From NCBI GenBank assembly GCA_038520475.1, contig JBCBLF010000013.1:1-40563 (forward strand): DNA of 40,563 nt. The letters run 5' to 3'. Each line of letters begins with the position of its first letter. Position 1 is the first letter of the stretch. Both the position numbers and the translations under genes were made by a program. Positions 8,088 to 16,597 of the stretch are shown piece after piece. This DNA comes from JBCCWF01 sp038520475 (lineage in GTDB: Bacteria; Cyanobacteriota; Cyanobacteriia; CAKZMO01). The notes under the pieces are model-generated. The model saw nothing but the letters and a program-made list of their open reading frames with translations, did no database searches and was not told the origin of the DNA.

Positions 8088-8930
8088 ATGGAAGTCGTTG
8101 AACTGAAATTTCTATTGACGATGCTGGGTGCTCCTCCTGACTATCGAGTCCCTCTCTCAACTATTCGTCCAACAGAAAAGCTGTCTGAGCGGAATCGAGC
8201 CTGTCGCCAACTGATCGACCGTGGCTTGATCGACTGTTCTGTCGAAATTCTTCGATTTAAGGCGTCAGCGGCAGGGCAAGCTCTCCTTAAACATGATTCC
8301 GCTCGATTACCCATCAACGATACCGAACGCTCGGCCATTAAAGCAGGGTTGACTGAGACCATTACACCCGGTCAAGCCCTCAAGGGATTCTCTGAGTATG
8401 AGAGACAAAGCGTTTTGGCATCTTTATCTGAGCGAGGGTTGGTCCAAAGCGAAACTCGTATTCAAGACGTTTGGCTAACCCCGTCAGGTCAGCTCTTTTT
8501 GCAATATGAATGCGATCCACAAGGCAACCCTACAATCAGCCTCAACCTACTGTCCAATTACCTTGGATTTCTAAGGCGAGCCTTTACATCCTCATCAGAA
8601 ACTGATAATTCATCGCCCATTCAGGCATTCCTTTGGAGAAAATCAGCGAAACCGAGTGACGTTGATATTCTCCAACTAATCAAAACTCTAGATCACGAAC
8701 TTGGTACCGGCAATTACTTACCGATTTTCTACGTTCGGCAAAGCTTACAGCCTCCGCTGACGCGAGATGAACTCGATCAAGCACTCTATCGCCTCCAGAG
8801 GAATGACATGATTGAACTCAGCTCATTGCAGGAATCGGCGGCTTATTCCAGTGAACAAGTTGACTCCGGGCTTAAGCAAGATATTGGCGGCCCATTATTC
8901 TTTATTACCTTTCTAGAAACCTCTGCATGA
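8088..8930 (+). CDS. hypothetical protein with tandem winged-helix-like segments
   Basis: A 280-residue soluble protein of unknown function. Residues 1-75 (ELKFLLTML ... NRACRQLIDRGLIDCSVEI) and about 80-150 (QALKGFSEYERQSVLASLSE, RGLVQSETRIQDVWLTPSGQ) both show the helix-helix-strand-wing rhythm of small winged-helix domains. A third segment near 185-250 (DVDILQLIKTLDHELGTGNY, TRDELDQALYRLQRNDMIELS) looks similar. The repeated 'L..RGLI/V' followed by 'LT..G' pattern is typical of DNA-binding or protein-interaction wH folds. ATG 8088 overlaps a HIP1 site and has no clear Shine-Dalgarno. A 24-bp hairpin follows the stop. Confidence 0.7.
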   Translation: MEVVELKFLLTMLGAPPDYRVPLSTIRPTEKLSERNRACRQLIDRGLIDCSVEILRFKASAAGQALLKHDSARLPINDTERSAIKAGLTETITPGQALKGFSEYERQSVLASLSERGLVQSETRIQDVWLTPSGQLFLQYECDPQGNPTISLNLLSNYLGFLRRAFTSSSETDNSSPIQAFLWRKSAKPSDVDILQLIKTLDHELGTGNYLPIFYVRQSLQPPLTRDELDQALYRLQRNDMIELSSLQESAAYSSEQVDSGLKQDIGGPLFFITFLETSA

Positions 8931-9235
8931 TACGACTGAGCAAAGGCCGAAAAGAGCAAGGTTGCTAGGGGCACGTTGTGCCCCTAGCAACCTTGCTCTT
9001 TGTTGCGAATTTAAACAATGCGCCAAGCCATATTGATGATTAGAACCGATCATCCACGAAACCGATCCGTTCCATCAACCTGAGACCTGGGTGTAAGGGA
9101 TGCAGCAGCTCAATCGATACCTTGAAGTCACCATCGACAGCCGAATGACTGACATGACTTAGGATTACATTTCTCTAATGGTTAACGACAAACTACCGTC
9201 TGCTCCAGCTTCTGGAGTCGCTACGGACGTGTCGT
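8931..9235. other. convergent gap with one long hairpin
   Basis: Between two convergent genes; it holds the 24-bp hairpin at 8951-9001 and no credible gene. The rest (9002-9235) shows nothing I can name. Confidence 0.5.
8951..9001. repeat. long hairpin, 24-bp perfect stem with 3-nt loop
   Basis: 8951-8974 (starting AAAGAGCAAGG, ending GGGGCAC) is exactly complementary to 8978-9001, with the loop GTT at 8975-8977. It lies 20 bases past the stop of the winged-helix-like gene. The 3' arm ends in CTCTTT, so it could work as a terminator, but the stem is much longer than needed. It is the same architecture as the other intergenic hairpins in the window. Confidence 0.9.
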
Positions 9236-9823
9236 TTAATCAGAAGATGGCTCATTCTTATCAAACAATGGCTCTTCAGTAGGTGCCACCAGCTTTTCAA
9301 GAGGAATGCTGGCTTCGCCTTCATCAGATGCAGGCAATAAAGGCTGGTCAAGCTGTAACTCCAGACCATCAGGGTTTAGTTCAGAACCATCAATTGATTG
9401 GGATGGCAGCTGTCTCAAGTTGACATTGCTAGTGACAAGCGCACCGAGCAACGCAGCCAGAGCTGCTCCCCCGAGCATGATATTCCGACGAATCCGTTGA
9501 CGATCAATTCGTCTACAGACCCCTTGAACGACCTCTTCAACAGATGCTCCACTTGGAGGGACAGGAACAGCTTGAAAGCTGCAACGCAGTTGAAGGAGTC
9601 TTGCGTAAAGACACTGTATTTTTTGATCCTCTTTGAGCCATCGCTCAACCATCCGCTTCTCTTTCGGAGTCACCTCACTATCGAGGTAAGCATTCAAGAG
9701 CTCCCAGCGATCGCGCTTCAAGCTATCTAATGTATCTGAATTTTGAGAATTAGATTGTTTCTGGCGATGATTGTGCTCAAAATGAGGATGCATCGCACCA
9801 TTGTAGTCGTTAGACTTGTCCAT
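9236..9823 (-). CDS. anti-sigma factor of SigG (SapG-like), single-pass membrane protein
   Basis: Residues about 45-100 (WELLNAYLDSEVTPKEKRMV, then RWLKEDQ and YARLLQLR) match the N-terminal anti-sigma helix bundle of the zinc-finger-type family, here without the HxxxCxxC ligands. A single hydrophobic segment (MLGGAALAALLGALVTSNV) follows, then an acidic Pro/Leu-rich exterior tail. It should sequester SigG at the membrane until a stress signal. The upstream minus-strand gene encodes SigG. In other cyanobacteria the two genes are close, but here about 650 bases separate them. I choose ATG 9823; an in-frame GTG at 9844 is possible. Confidence 0.82.
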   Translation of the reverse strand: MDKSNDYNGAMHPHFEHNHRQKQSNSQNSDTLDSLKRDRWELLNAYLDSEVTPKEKRMVERWLKEDQKIQCLYARLLQLRCSFQAVPVPPSGASVEEVVQGVCRRIDRQRIRRNIMLGGAALAALLGALVTSNVNLRQLPSQSIDGSELNPDGLELQLDQPLLPASDEGEASIPLEKLVAPTEEPLFDKNEPSSD

Positions 9824-9844
9824 TTCAGAATCCAAATTAAGCAC

Positions 9845-10491
9845 TATGTATTAAGTCACCAGGTCAGTATTTTAAATGAACCGAATTATGTTGTAGTAAA
9901 GCATTCTAACTAAATCGTCCTCAGAAGTCAGTGGACACCTAAAAGAGGATATTCACAGAATCAGAGAAAAGTAGAAAACCATTGACTGGAGCCTCTTGGA
10001 GAGAGAGAACATGAGTCATGCGTAAGCCACACCATCGTCGACTACATATAGTCAGACATTGATTCAGACAAACGCTCGTACACAGATTAGACCCGGCAGA
10101 GATAAATGCATTCTGATTTTTCACTCAGTTCATAGTCTAAATGACGCAACTCCCGCTCATTTTGCTCCTGAACTTTTAAAAATATTTGGATTCTTAATGA
10201 TCCGTACAGAAAAAACATTTGTACCACCAGATATAGCTGGTGATCATCAATCGCATGGCATCGTGACACGCCCAGGCGATCGTCTAATAGTTATTTCACG
10301 ATCAAATTGGCCAGAACCATACATGGAAATCTCAAAAAACATGGACTCATGCGTCGGATCGATAGGTACATTAACCTGATCAATCTCATTTCTAAGCCCT
10401 CAACCTGCGTTTGATAGATAACAGGTTACTCTTCGAGACGTGAGAGCCGTCGGGCATATGGGTGCAATGCCCAACAATTCTCACCGTTCGA
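9845..10491. other. long spacer between sigG and its anti-sigma gene
   Basis: 647 bases with no minus-strand gene. The plus strand carries one weak candidate small ORF (10197-10379). Otherwise the stretch is AT-rich near 9845-9960 and unremarkable. Either the anti-sigma gene has its own promoter here, or sigG mRNA carries a long inter-cistronic region. Confidence 0.5.
10197..10379 (+). CDS. possible 60-residue SH3-like small protein (tentative)
   Basis: An open frame from ATG 10197 encodes 60 residues (MIRTEKTFVPPDIAGDHQSH, then RPGDRLIVISRSNWPEPYME and a C-terminal VGSIGTLT). The spacing of GDRLIVISRS, NWPEPY and the terminal VGSIG recalls a bacterial SH3 beta-barrel. The frame is open further upstream to 10059, but that part looks like random translation. 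The ribosome-binding site is weak (GGA). It lies antisense within the sigG/anti-sigma spacer. It may be a gene, a relic or chance. Confidence 0.3.
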   Translation: MIRTEKTFVPPDIAGDHQSHGIVTRPGDRLIVISRSNWPEPYMEISKNMDSCVGSIGTLT

Positions 10492-11160
10492 TTACGCATT
10501 GATGTAGAGCTCTAATTGAGACTGCAAGCGTTGTCGTGCCCTTGCAATGCGAGATTTGACTGTACCCAACGACACACCAGTGATGTCTGCGATTTCTTCG
10601 TAGGCCATCCCTTCAATCTCTCGAAGCACAATCGTCGTTCGAAATGCTTCCGGCAAATCAGCGATCGCCTCACGCAACTGATCATAAAACTCGCGTGTCA
10701 TAATCTCTTGAGCTGGACCTGGATCTGCATCTGCAATTTCCCAATCCATTTCTCCATCGTCTGCCTGCCGGGGTGCATCAAGAGACAGTGGGCTTTGGAC
10801 ACGCTTTCGCTTTCGAAGTTCGTCATAGAACAAATTCGTGGCAATGCGGGTCACCCAGCTTCGAAACTTACCGGGCTCTTGTAATCGCCGCAGATTGCGA
10901 TACACACGAATCCAAACCTCTTGAGCAAGATCAGCACGGTCAGTCCAATCTGGCGCAAGATGATACAGAATTTTATCTAAGTGGGGCTGATATCGACGAA
11001 CAAGCTCAGCGAACATAACTTTATCGGGGCGCAACCCAATTTGACATTGGGCAATTAAGTCATAGTGTGAGAGCTTCTCCGGTGGCAACTTTGTTCCTTT
11101 TCCCGGTTTCGGGTAATCCTTACGCAACAACTCTGAAATATGTGGTGCTGCAAATGACAT
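10492..11160 (-). CDS. sigG: ECF-type RNA polymerase sigma factor SigG
   Basis: A 222-residue group 3/4 sigma factor. Region 2 spans about 50-115 (FAELVRRYQPHLDKILYHLA, DLAQEVWIRVYRNLRRLQEP, FRSWVTRIATNLFYDELRKR). An acidic linker follows, then region 4 about 160-215 (LPEAFRTTIVLREIEGMAYE, EIADITGVSLGTVKSRIARA). The extra N-terminal 45 residues and the sequence pattern fit cyanobacterial SigG. It directs core polymerase to envelope/stress promoters and is normally held by a membrane anti-sigma factor, whose likely gene lies downstream. No Shine-Dalgarno is evident before ATG 11160. Confidence 0.9.
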   Translation of the reverse strand: MSFAAPHISELLRKDYPKPGKGTKLPPEKLSHYDLIAQCQIGLRPDKVMFAELVRRYQPHLDKILYHLAPDWTDRADLAQEVWIRVYRNLRRLQEPGKFRSWVTRIATNLFYDELRKRKRVQSPLSLDAPRQADDGEMDWEIADADPGPAQEIMTREFYDQLREAIADLPEAFRTTIVLREIEGMAYEEIADITGVSLGTVKSRIARARQRLQSQLELYINA

Positions 11161-12049
11161 GTGTAAAACTCAGCTAACGAAAATTTGCAACAAAAAGGCC
11201 GCACTATAAAAGACGCGATTCACTGGTAGAAGTTCCTGAAATGCTCGAAGAATTGATGCCCATTTAACGTTACGATTCAGCACAGTGAAGCATGCTGCCT
11301 TTAAGGGAACCAGGGAACAGAACGTGTTGGTTTAGCCATGTCAAATCACTGGCTTCTAATTTGACAGGCTTAGACTCTCGCGAACCCATTCAGTTCTAAC
11401 CACATGGAACTAGCCCAGGGACATAACCACCAAACCTGTCCACTGACCGTTAGCCAACTTCCAGGAATGATAGCAACATCGCTGCTTAACACCCTCTTTG
11501 AAAAGATGGGATTAATCTAGCCTCGCCTGTTTTGAACAGAGTATCGGTGATGGGACAGTTTTTGGTTTTGGAATGACTGTCACAGGAAATCGTCAACCAA
11601 CATTTTCATAGGGTAGCGTGCTCACGCCTAAGCACGTGCCATGTGGGAATAAACCTGCGTTCTTTTAACATCCCCTGATTAGTGGAGTAGAGACCCATTG
11701 ATTTCATAACAACTAACGATAATGTTTACATCCGTTTACGCAACAATCAGGACTTTGACAAAAATCCAAGGAAGTGTATTCCTCTACAGTTCTATTACTA
11801 CAAGGGATTGCTCATTGATATGGCTTTCTTAAAGCAGTCGGAATCAATTGTCTTAGAAAATCGTTATGTGTATATGGCCGCGTCTCTTTCAATCGATTTA
11901 TAGCAGTGTGCGCCTGAGTTAAATGCAGAAACAGTATTGTGGAGCGCGTTGCGTTCAACACTGCTATGCTCAATCAATTTGCAAAGGGCCATAAGTTCAT
12001 CTACGTGAGAAACTCTAGCGTCATAACATGTGTAATGACCAGCGATCGC
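11161..12049. other. 890-base non-coding gap upstream of sigG
   Basis: No credible gene on either strand. It contains the sigG upstream region and, near its far end, an inverted repeat ATAGCAGTGT (11900-11909) / ACACTGCTAT (11958-11967). A weaker hairpin-like element sits around 11615-11640 (GTGCTCACGCCTAAGCAC). The length is unusual for this otherwise compact window. A small RNA or long 5' leader is possible but not demonstrable here. Confidence 0.5.
11900..11967. repeat. imperfect palindrome with 10-bp arms
   Basis: ATAGCAGTGT (11900-11909) and ACACTGCTAT (11958-11967) are exact complements about 48 bases apart. The interior has additional partial pairing around GTGGAGCGCGTTGCG. It lies past the 3' end of the hybrid kinase gene on the other strand. 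Confidence 0.6.
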
Positions 12050-13981
12050 CTACTGTGCTAAAGCCGTCACAGGGTCTTGTGTCAGACTCAGCGATTGACG
12101 TTCAGGATCGTCTGGAAGGCATATGCTAAAAACAACGAAGGAATCTGAGTCAAAAATTTTCAGCAATCCAGACAATTTTTCAACTTGAATTTTGGCAAGA
12201 AATAATCCTAATCCAGTTGAATATTGATTAGACCGTAACCCACCGTCAACAGTGTCAAACCCTGTCAGACCAGTACTGATATCGCTAGCGGTTGCATGAA
12301 GATTCGTATGACTAATCAAGATTTCCAAGTTACCTTCTACTGGCGTCTTTAGGCTGATGTCATGATGACGACCATTGGCTCTTTCATTGTCAATTGACTG
12401 TACTAACGATAATTGAGACGGTGACGGCATGTCGGTAGAGACATGCTTCATTTCCAATCGAATCAACCCTTCTGGCCCAGAATGGCGAGACGCATAATCG
12501 AGCAATTCGTTGAGTACGCGCTTAAGAATGGATGGAGCTGTCTTGCAATGGAGAACGTCATCAGAATAGTAAGTTTCAAGACGTTGACGCTTTCGTTGCA
12601 TTTGCCATGCGTGAGCGTTCACCACGTCATTCATCAAATCGGGTAGCGAAATGATGTTGAAGGTTAGCACCTGCGTCGTTGAATCTTGGTTGGCTTCAAC
12701 AATGGCATCAACTAGGCGCGTTTCCCGTTCACATTCATATTGAAGAATCCGGAAATATTCCTGCGTTGGTTGAACCTTGTCGTCTGGGGCTCCTAGGGAA
12801 TCTACAACAAGTTCCAACATCTGGCTTGCCATCTTTATGTTTGCGATTGGCGTTCGTAACTCATGGGAGAGTGAGCTAACCCACTGATCAGATAATGGCG
12901 TACGTGATTTCGACTCGCTCTTGGTCTTCATCTCATGCTGCACAACTTGATAGAGCAGAGACTGCCGCAGCGCAACTAAACACTGATCCGCAATGGAGCC
13001 AACATAATCCATTTCTTCTGAGGTCCACACTGAGTCAACAGCTCGCGTCACCATAATGTCACCAATGACGGCTCCATTTTGATTGAGCAAAGGATAAATG
13101 AGAACGGATAGTCGTTCTTCATCTGTGACGTGATTCGATTTTCTATCTGCTGGCAGCGTAATACAAAAGTAAATGGGTTGTTGAAATGATAGTGTGCTTG
13201 AGACAGCTGTTCTAACCGCATCACTCAGGGAGAAATGGGTTAGATCGGGCATCCCTTGACAAAAGGTCGCAATCACTGCTGGCGTATCTGATACTTTGAA
13301 GGGATGAATGCTGACGTGACAGGATCTAAGACCAAGTCTCAGGCCAAGGTCGTGCACCATATTGTTGATAATGGATTTATCGTCTAGCGATCGCCGGACC
13401 AAAGATGTTAATTTTGATAGGGTTAGCTTCCCTTGAGAATCATCCTCCTCACAAGTCGAGCGAGAAGCATCATAATTAGGATCTATCGATTCAACATTCA
13501 CTTCCGCTGATGGAGCATTTAAGAAATAATCGATGCCTTCAGCTAGATATTCGTCACCGAAGTGGTCGAGCATTAAGCTCGCAGATTGTTGTTCTCTTTG
13601 ATTCTGCTTTTCCCGTTGATGGCGCTTAATGGCCACTTTGATGGCAAGCAACAAGTCGTTACGTTTGAACGGTTTAAGAACGTATCCAAACGGAGCCGTT
13701 TCCATAGCCCGTTCGACGATGTAGTCATCCGCATGAGCCGTTAAATAGATGCTCGGAATCCCGTATGAATCGTAGATTTCTTGTGCTGCGGCGATACCAT
13801 CTAACTTACCGCTCAGACGAATATCCATAAGGATGAGGTCAGGATGCTGCTGACTGGCAATGGCGATCGCTTCTTCTGCCGTAGAAACTGATGAAACGAC
13901 TTGATGTCCAGTTACCTGAAGCACTTCTTGGATGTTCCAAGCAATAATTCGTTCATCTTCTGCAATTAATATCTTCGTCAT
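12050..13981 (-). CDS. REC-GAF hybrid histidine kinase with degenerate ATPase domain
   Basis: 643 residues. The receiver domain (1-120) has phospho-acceptor D53 in LILMDIRLSGKLDG and K103 in LKPFK. A GAF-like sensor spans about 190-345. The DHp domain has H373 in SSLSHELRTPIANIK. The C-terminal ATPase domain is odd. The N-box LNELLDYASRH carries Tyr (about 497) where the Mg-binding Asn of 'NA' normally sits. No DxGxG (G1) motif is visible, whereas the G2 loop STGLGLFLAKIQ (589-600) is kept. It could be a weak kinase, a phosphotransfer hub or a pseudokinase. No partner gene is adjacent. The domain order receiver-first, kinase-last is common in cyanobacteria. Confidence 0.88.
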   Translation of the reverse strand: MTKILIAEDERIIAWNIQEVLQVTGHQVVSSVSTAEEAIAIASQQHPDLILMDIRLSGKLDGIAAAQEIYDSYGIPSIYLTAHADDYIVERAMETAPFGYVLKPFKRNDLLLAIKVAIKRHQREKQNQREQQSASLMLDHFGDEYLAEGIDYFLNAPSAEVNVESIDPNYDASRSTCEEDDSQGKLTLSKLTSLVRRSLDDKSIINNMVHDLGLRLGLRSCHVSIHPFKVSDTPAVIATFCQGMPDLTHFSLSDAVRTAVSSTLSFQQPIYFCITLPADRKSNHVTDEERLSVLIYPLLNQNGAVIGDIMVTRAVDSVWTSEEMDYVGSIADQCLVALRQSLLYQVVQHEMKTKSESKSRTPLSDQWVSSLSHELRTPIANIKMASQMLELVVDSLGAPDDKVQPTQEYFRILQYECERETRLVDAIVEANQDSTTQVLTFNIISLPDLMNDVVNAHAWQMQRKRQRLETYYSDDVLHCKTAPSILKRVLNELLDYASRHSGPEGLIRLEMKHVSTDMPSPSQLSLVQSIDNERANGRHHDISLKTPVEGNLEILISHTNLHATASDISTGLTGFDTVDGGLRSNQYSTGLGLFLAKIQVEKLSGLLKIFDSDSFVVFSICLPDDPERQSLSLTQDPVTALAQ

Positions 13982-14223
13982 AATGCTTGGTCAATAATCA
14001 CGTTTGATGTCTGCTGATTCCTCAAGTCTTTCGTCTGAGATGTAGCACGTACCCATCGAATCATCAGACCTGCAAAACACCGATCTCATCTCCATATCCC
14101 AGGAATTGTAACAAATCCAAGTCAATTTCTCGGTAGTGCTGACGAGTAAACAACATGTTTATACACATCTGAGTTGAAGTTCACTGTATCTTCACGCTTG
14201 AACATAGGATTGGATACTGCTTC

Positions 14224-14250
14224 CCGAGATAGTCGGGCTAACTATCTCGG
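14224..14250. repeat. 10-bp hairpin
   Basis: CCGAGATAGT (14224-14233) is exactly complementary to ACTATCTCGG (14241-14250), with the 7-nt loop CGGGCTA. Confidence 0.75.
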
Positions 14251-14335
14251 TGGATTCGGCCCTGCAAGGAAAGCTCAATGTGGGTAGGCTCCACAACGTC
14301 AAATCATTCGTCAATTCAAAGAATTTCGTCAACTC

Positions 14336-14404
14336 CAGGACTTACACAGTTGAATGTTTTTCGCGGGCAGTGCCCGCGAAAAACATTCAACTGTGTAAGT
14401 CCTG
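14336..14404. repeat. 69-nt perfect palindrome (34-bp arms, 1-base centre)
   Basis: Bases 14336-14369 are exactly complementary to 14371-14404 with only G14370 between them. The ends read CAGGACTTACACA and the centre GCGGGCAGTGCCCGC. Nothing coding overlaps it. A decayed relative lies at 35248-35338, and the terminal motif recurs at 14611-14623. It could be a mobile palindromic element (MITE- or REP-like) or a structured RNA/DNA site. Confidence 0.95.
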
Positions 14405-14536
14405 AAGCCAAAGAATGGGTATGAGGATGGGCATCGATGAATACCTTTTGAAAATGTCTATACAAATTGGAACGTTAGCATTCCGGTCAGGACGCTAACT
14501 TTCTATGCTCTGTATCGGGAGGCCAGAGTTGAGTTC

Positions 14537-14568
14537 TGTTGAAAGTACTGCTACGCAACACTTCAACA
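14537..14568. repeat. short hairpin with one bulge
   Basis: TGTTGAAAGT (14537-14546) pairs with ACTTCAACA (14560-14568), leaving one A bulged. Confidence 0.55.
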
Positions 14569-14610
14569 CAAACGTCTAAATCGCGTGTTTATGGCTACAG
14601 CCAGCGTAAT

Positions 14611-14700
14611 CAGGACTTACGCAAGTCCACTATATCTAGTGCATCTCTGTTGGTGATGGCGGGCATCACCCGTCACCACCAACAGAGATGTACAAGTCCA
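14611..14700. repeat. palindromic element sharing the CAGGACTTAC end
   Basis: It starts CAGGACTTACGCA (14611-14623), 12 of 13 bases identical to the start of the 69-nt palindrome. It then carries a separate hairpin CATCTCTGTTGGTG (14642-14655) / CACCAACAGAGATG (14677-14690) with an inner GGCGGGCATCACCC apex. AAGTCCA occurs on both flanks (14624-14630, 14694-14700), suggesting a composite or rearranged copy. Confidence 0.7.
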
Positions 14701-14981
14701 ATGAATCATGACACGGGTTTAGCGATGACACGGATATGCTTTAGAGCGCACAATGCGCGCCCTTAATCTTCATCGATTTAGGCTGGAGATAGAAAATCGC
14801 CAAATTGTGGAAGCGTTCTAGGGCGCGGTATTGATGTTCTGCAACGCGCATATAGACATGCCAGGACATCTCTCGCTCAACCAAGCAGGCATCACACATT
14901 GGATTAATCGATGATTAAAGTCAGACTCATTGAATTAAATCTATCAGATAAAAAAGATATTTAGATGGAAAAGAATATTCT

Positions 14982-16592
14982 CTAATTTTGAAAGGTTTTG
15001 CTGTAATCAACCTCGTATCCAATGTCTTGCAGGGCTGCAACATCTAAGCGCGTCGGCAGCGTGCGATCGCCATCTCTCAGGATAGGGTCAAACACAAGTT
15101 CTCCCGAATTTCCAAACTCATAGTCATCTTTCACATGAGACAGATCAGCCGCTAGCGGTACTGGCTTTCCACCGTTTTCTGCCTGTGACGCAGAGCCAAC
15201 AAAGGATGTGCCCGATATTAACCGACTAAATGCATCAGATGTGCCATACCCTAGCACATGACCAATTTCGTGAATCGCAACAGATAGAAAATCAAGTTTA
15301 TTGTCTGGTAAGTCACCGTCTGTCATTGGAGTGTCATCAAAGAACCAGTTGCTGTCCCGGTTGAAGGTAACGAATCCTGACCATGGTTCAAAGTCATCCC
15401 CAGTGAATCGTTTATCCAATGTACTTCCAGGAAAATACAGAGCAGACGGTCCTCCCTCTGCTAGGGCATCATCCTTTCGACTACCCGCGAAAATAACAAC
15501 GTCATCTATCGCTTGGTCAATCGCAAACTCTTCGAAGACGCCTTCCTGTTCTGGGTTCTCGACATAAATTAAAGTACCAGCAGGTAACGATTCGAAGTCT
15601 TCTTGGATAATGTCTTCCCAAAATTTTGCCGCGGACTCAAGAGCAGCCTTACGTTTGGGCGTAAACCACCCTTGGGTATCAAATCGATAATCAAATCGAA
15701 TGTTGAAAGATTTGCTTGGGTCCGCCTGCACAGGTCGTTCAATGCTGAATGCCGCATCACTATCGTCAAAGACAGCATCGTTATCACGACTCCCAATACG
15801 AATTGTGTAGTCAGCGCGACTTTGAAGATTGGATGGAATATCCCATTGAAACTCTCCGTCGCTAGACGTTTCGCTCGTTATTGTGCGAACCTTGCTGCCG
15901 TTTGAAAATAGGTCAATTCGAACCGATTCGCTCAGCTGATCCGTCCACTTGATGGAAACCGACTCTCCAGCTTGCAAAGATTCTCCGCCGTTGGGGCTAG
16001 ACACCTCAATTATTGGAGTAATAGGCCTTGGAGATGGTGATGGCGATATGATCGTGGGCGGAGTAGGAGACGGCTGCGGTTGAGATTGTGTGGGAGGCAA
16101 TGGAGCGGGCTTAGAGGCGGCGCTAAGTCGGTAGCGAGTCTGCCCTGATTGAGCAAACACGCGAACGTAGTAAATTCCAGGGGCCGCTGTAACAGTCAGC
16201 CTTTCATTTTTGCGTCCGTTTCGACGCGATCGCCCTACTCGATCTAGATTTGAACGAATATCCGAGCGACTCAGCTCATCAAAGTGTCGACGCCCAATTT
16301 GACGAAACGCAGATCGCTTATTGCGTGTGAGTTGATAGAGTTCAACATCCGCATTGCCTGTTCGCTGCTGACGAGACACCTTAATGGAAAGACGACTTCG
16401 TGATCCGACTTTTACCTGATAGAGATCGGTTGAATCATCCGTAACACTGACAGTATCTCGAAATTGAAATGATCCACGTCTAAGGTTGATCCGTTTCGCT
16501 TTTTTGATGGAATTTCCAGCGAGATCACGACTCACAGATTCCTTACTCCTATCCCACAATAATTGCTTTGAAGCACTGTGCGCATTGTTCAA
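14982..16592 (-). CDS. secreted-type zinc metallopeptidase with PPC-like and Kre9/KNH-like domains
   Basis: 536 residues. About 25-158 resemble a bacterial pre-peptidase domain (DLAGNSIKKAKRINL ... GIYYVRVFAQSGQTRYRLSA). A Pro/Ser linker covers 163-192. About 195-285 (VSSPNGGESLQAGESVSIKW) fit the Kre9/KNH-type beta-sandwich. The peptidase domain (290-530) has the zinc-binding and catalytic motif HEIGHVLGYG at 441-450. The third metzincin His at +6 after the second is absent; H486 (ADLSHVKDD) may be the third ligand. There is no hydrophobic signal peptide, so export would be non-classical, possibly type I. The open frame begins at TTG 16592 without a Shine-Dalgarno, so the N-terminus is uncertain. 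Confidence 0.78.
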   Translation of the reverse strand: MNNAHSASKQLLWDRSKESVSRDLAGNSIKKAKRINLRRGSFQFRDTVSVTDDSTDLYQVKVGSRSRLSIKVSRQQRTGNADVELYQLTRNKRSAFRQIGRRHFDELSRSDIRSNLDRVGRSRRNGRKNERLTVTAAPGIYYVRVFAQSGQTRYRLSAASKPAPLPPTQSQPQPSPTPPTIISPSPSPRPITPIIEVSSPNGGESLQAGESVSIKWTDQLSESVRIDLFSNGSKVRTITSETSSDGEFQWDIPSNLQSRADYTIRIGSRDNDAVFDDSDAAFSIERPVQADPSKSFNIRFDYRFDTQGWFTPKRKAALESAAKFWEDIIQEDFESLPAGTLIYVENPEQEGVFEEFAIDQAIDDVVIFAGSRKDDALAEGGPSALYFPGSTLDKRFTGDDFEPWSGFVTFNRDSNWFFDDTPMTDGDLPDNKLDFLSVAIHEIGHVLGYGTSDAFSRLISGTSFVGSASQAENGGKPVPLAADLSHVKDDYEFGNSGELVFDPILRDGDRTLPTRLDVAALQDIGYEVDYSKTFQN

Positions 16593-16597
16593 TTACC

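Larger units (their letters stand above)
13982..14981. other. 1-kb palindrome-rich non-coding region
   Basis: No supported gene; the 75-codon plus-strand frame at 14539-14766 runs through a hairpin and has no recognisable content. Four inverted repeats lie within about 470 bases (14224-14250, 14336-14404, 14537-14568, 14611-14700). The HK promoter should lie at its left edge. Confidence 0.6.

Noticed and set aside
10059..10196. Upstream extension of the possible SH3-like small ORF
   Set aside because: The sequence looks like random translation; ATG 10197 is the better start if the gene is real at all.
14539..14766. 75-codon plus-strand frame in the palindrome-rich gap
   Set aside because: It runs through the element at 14611-14700, has no recognisable protein content and no convincing ribosome-binding site.
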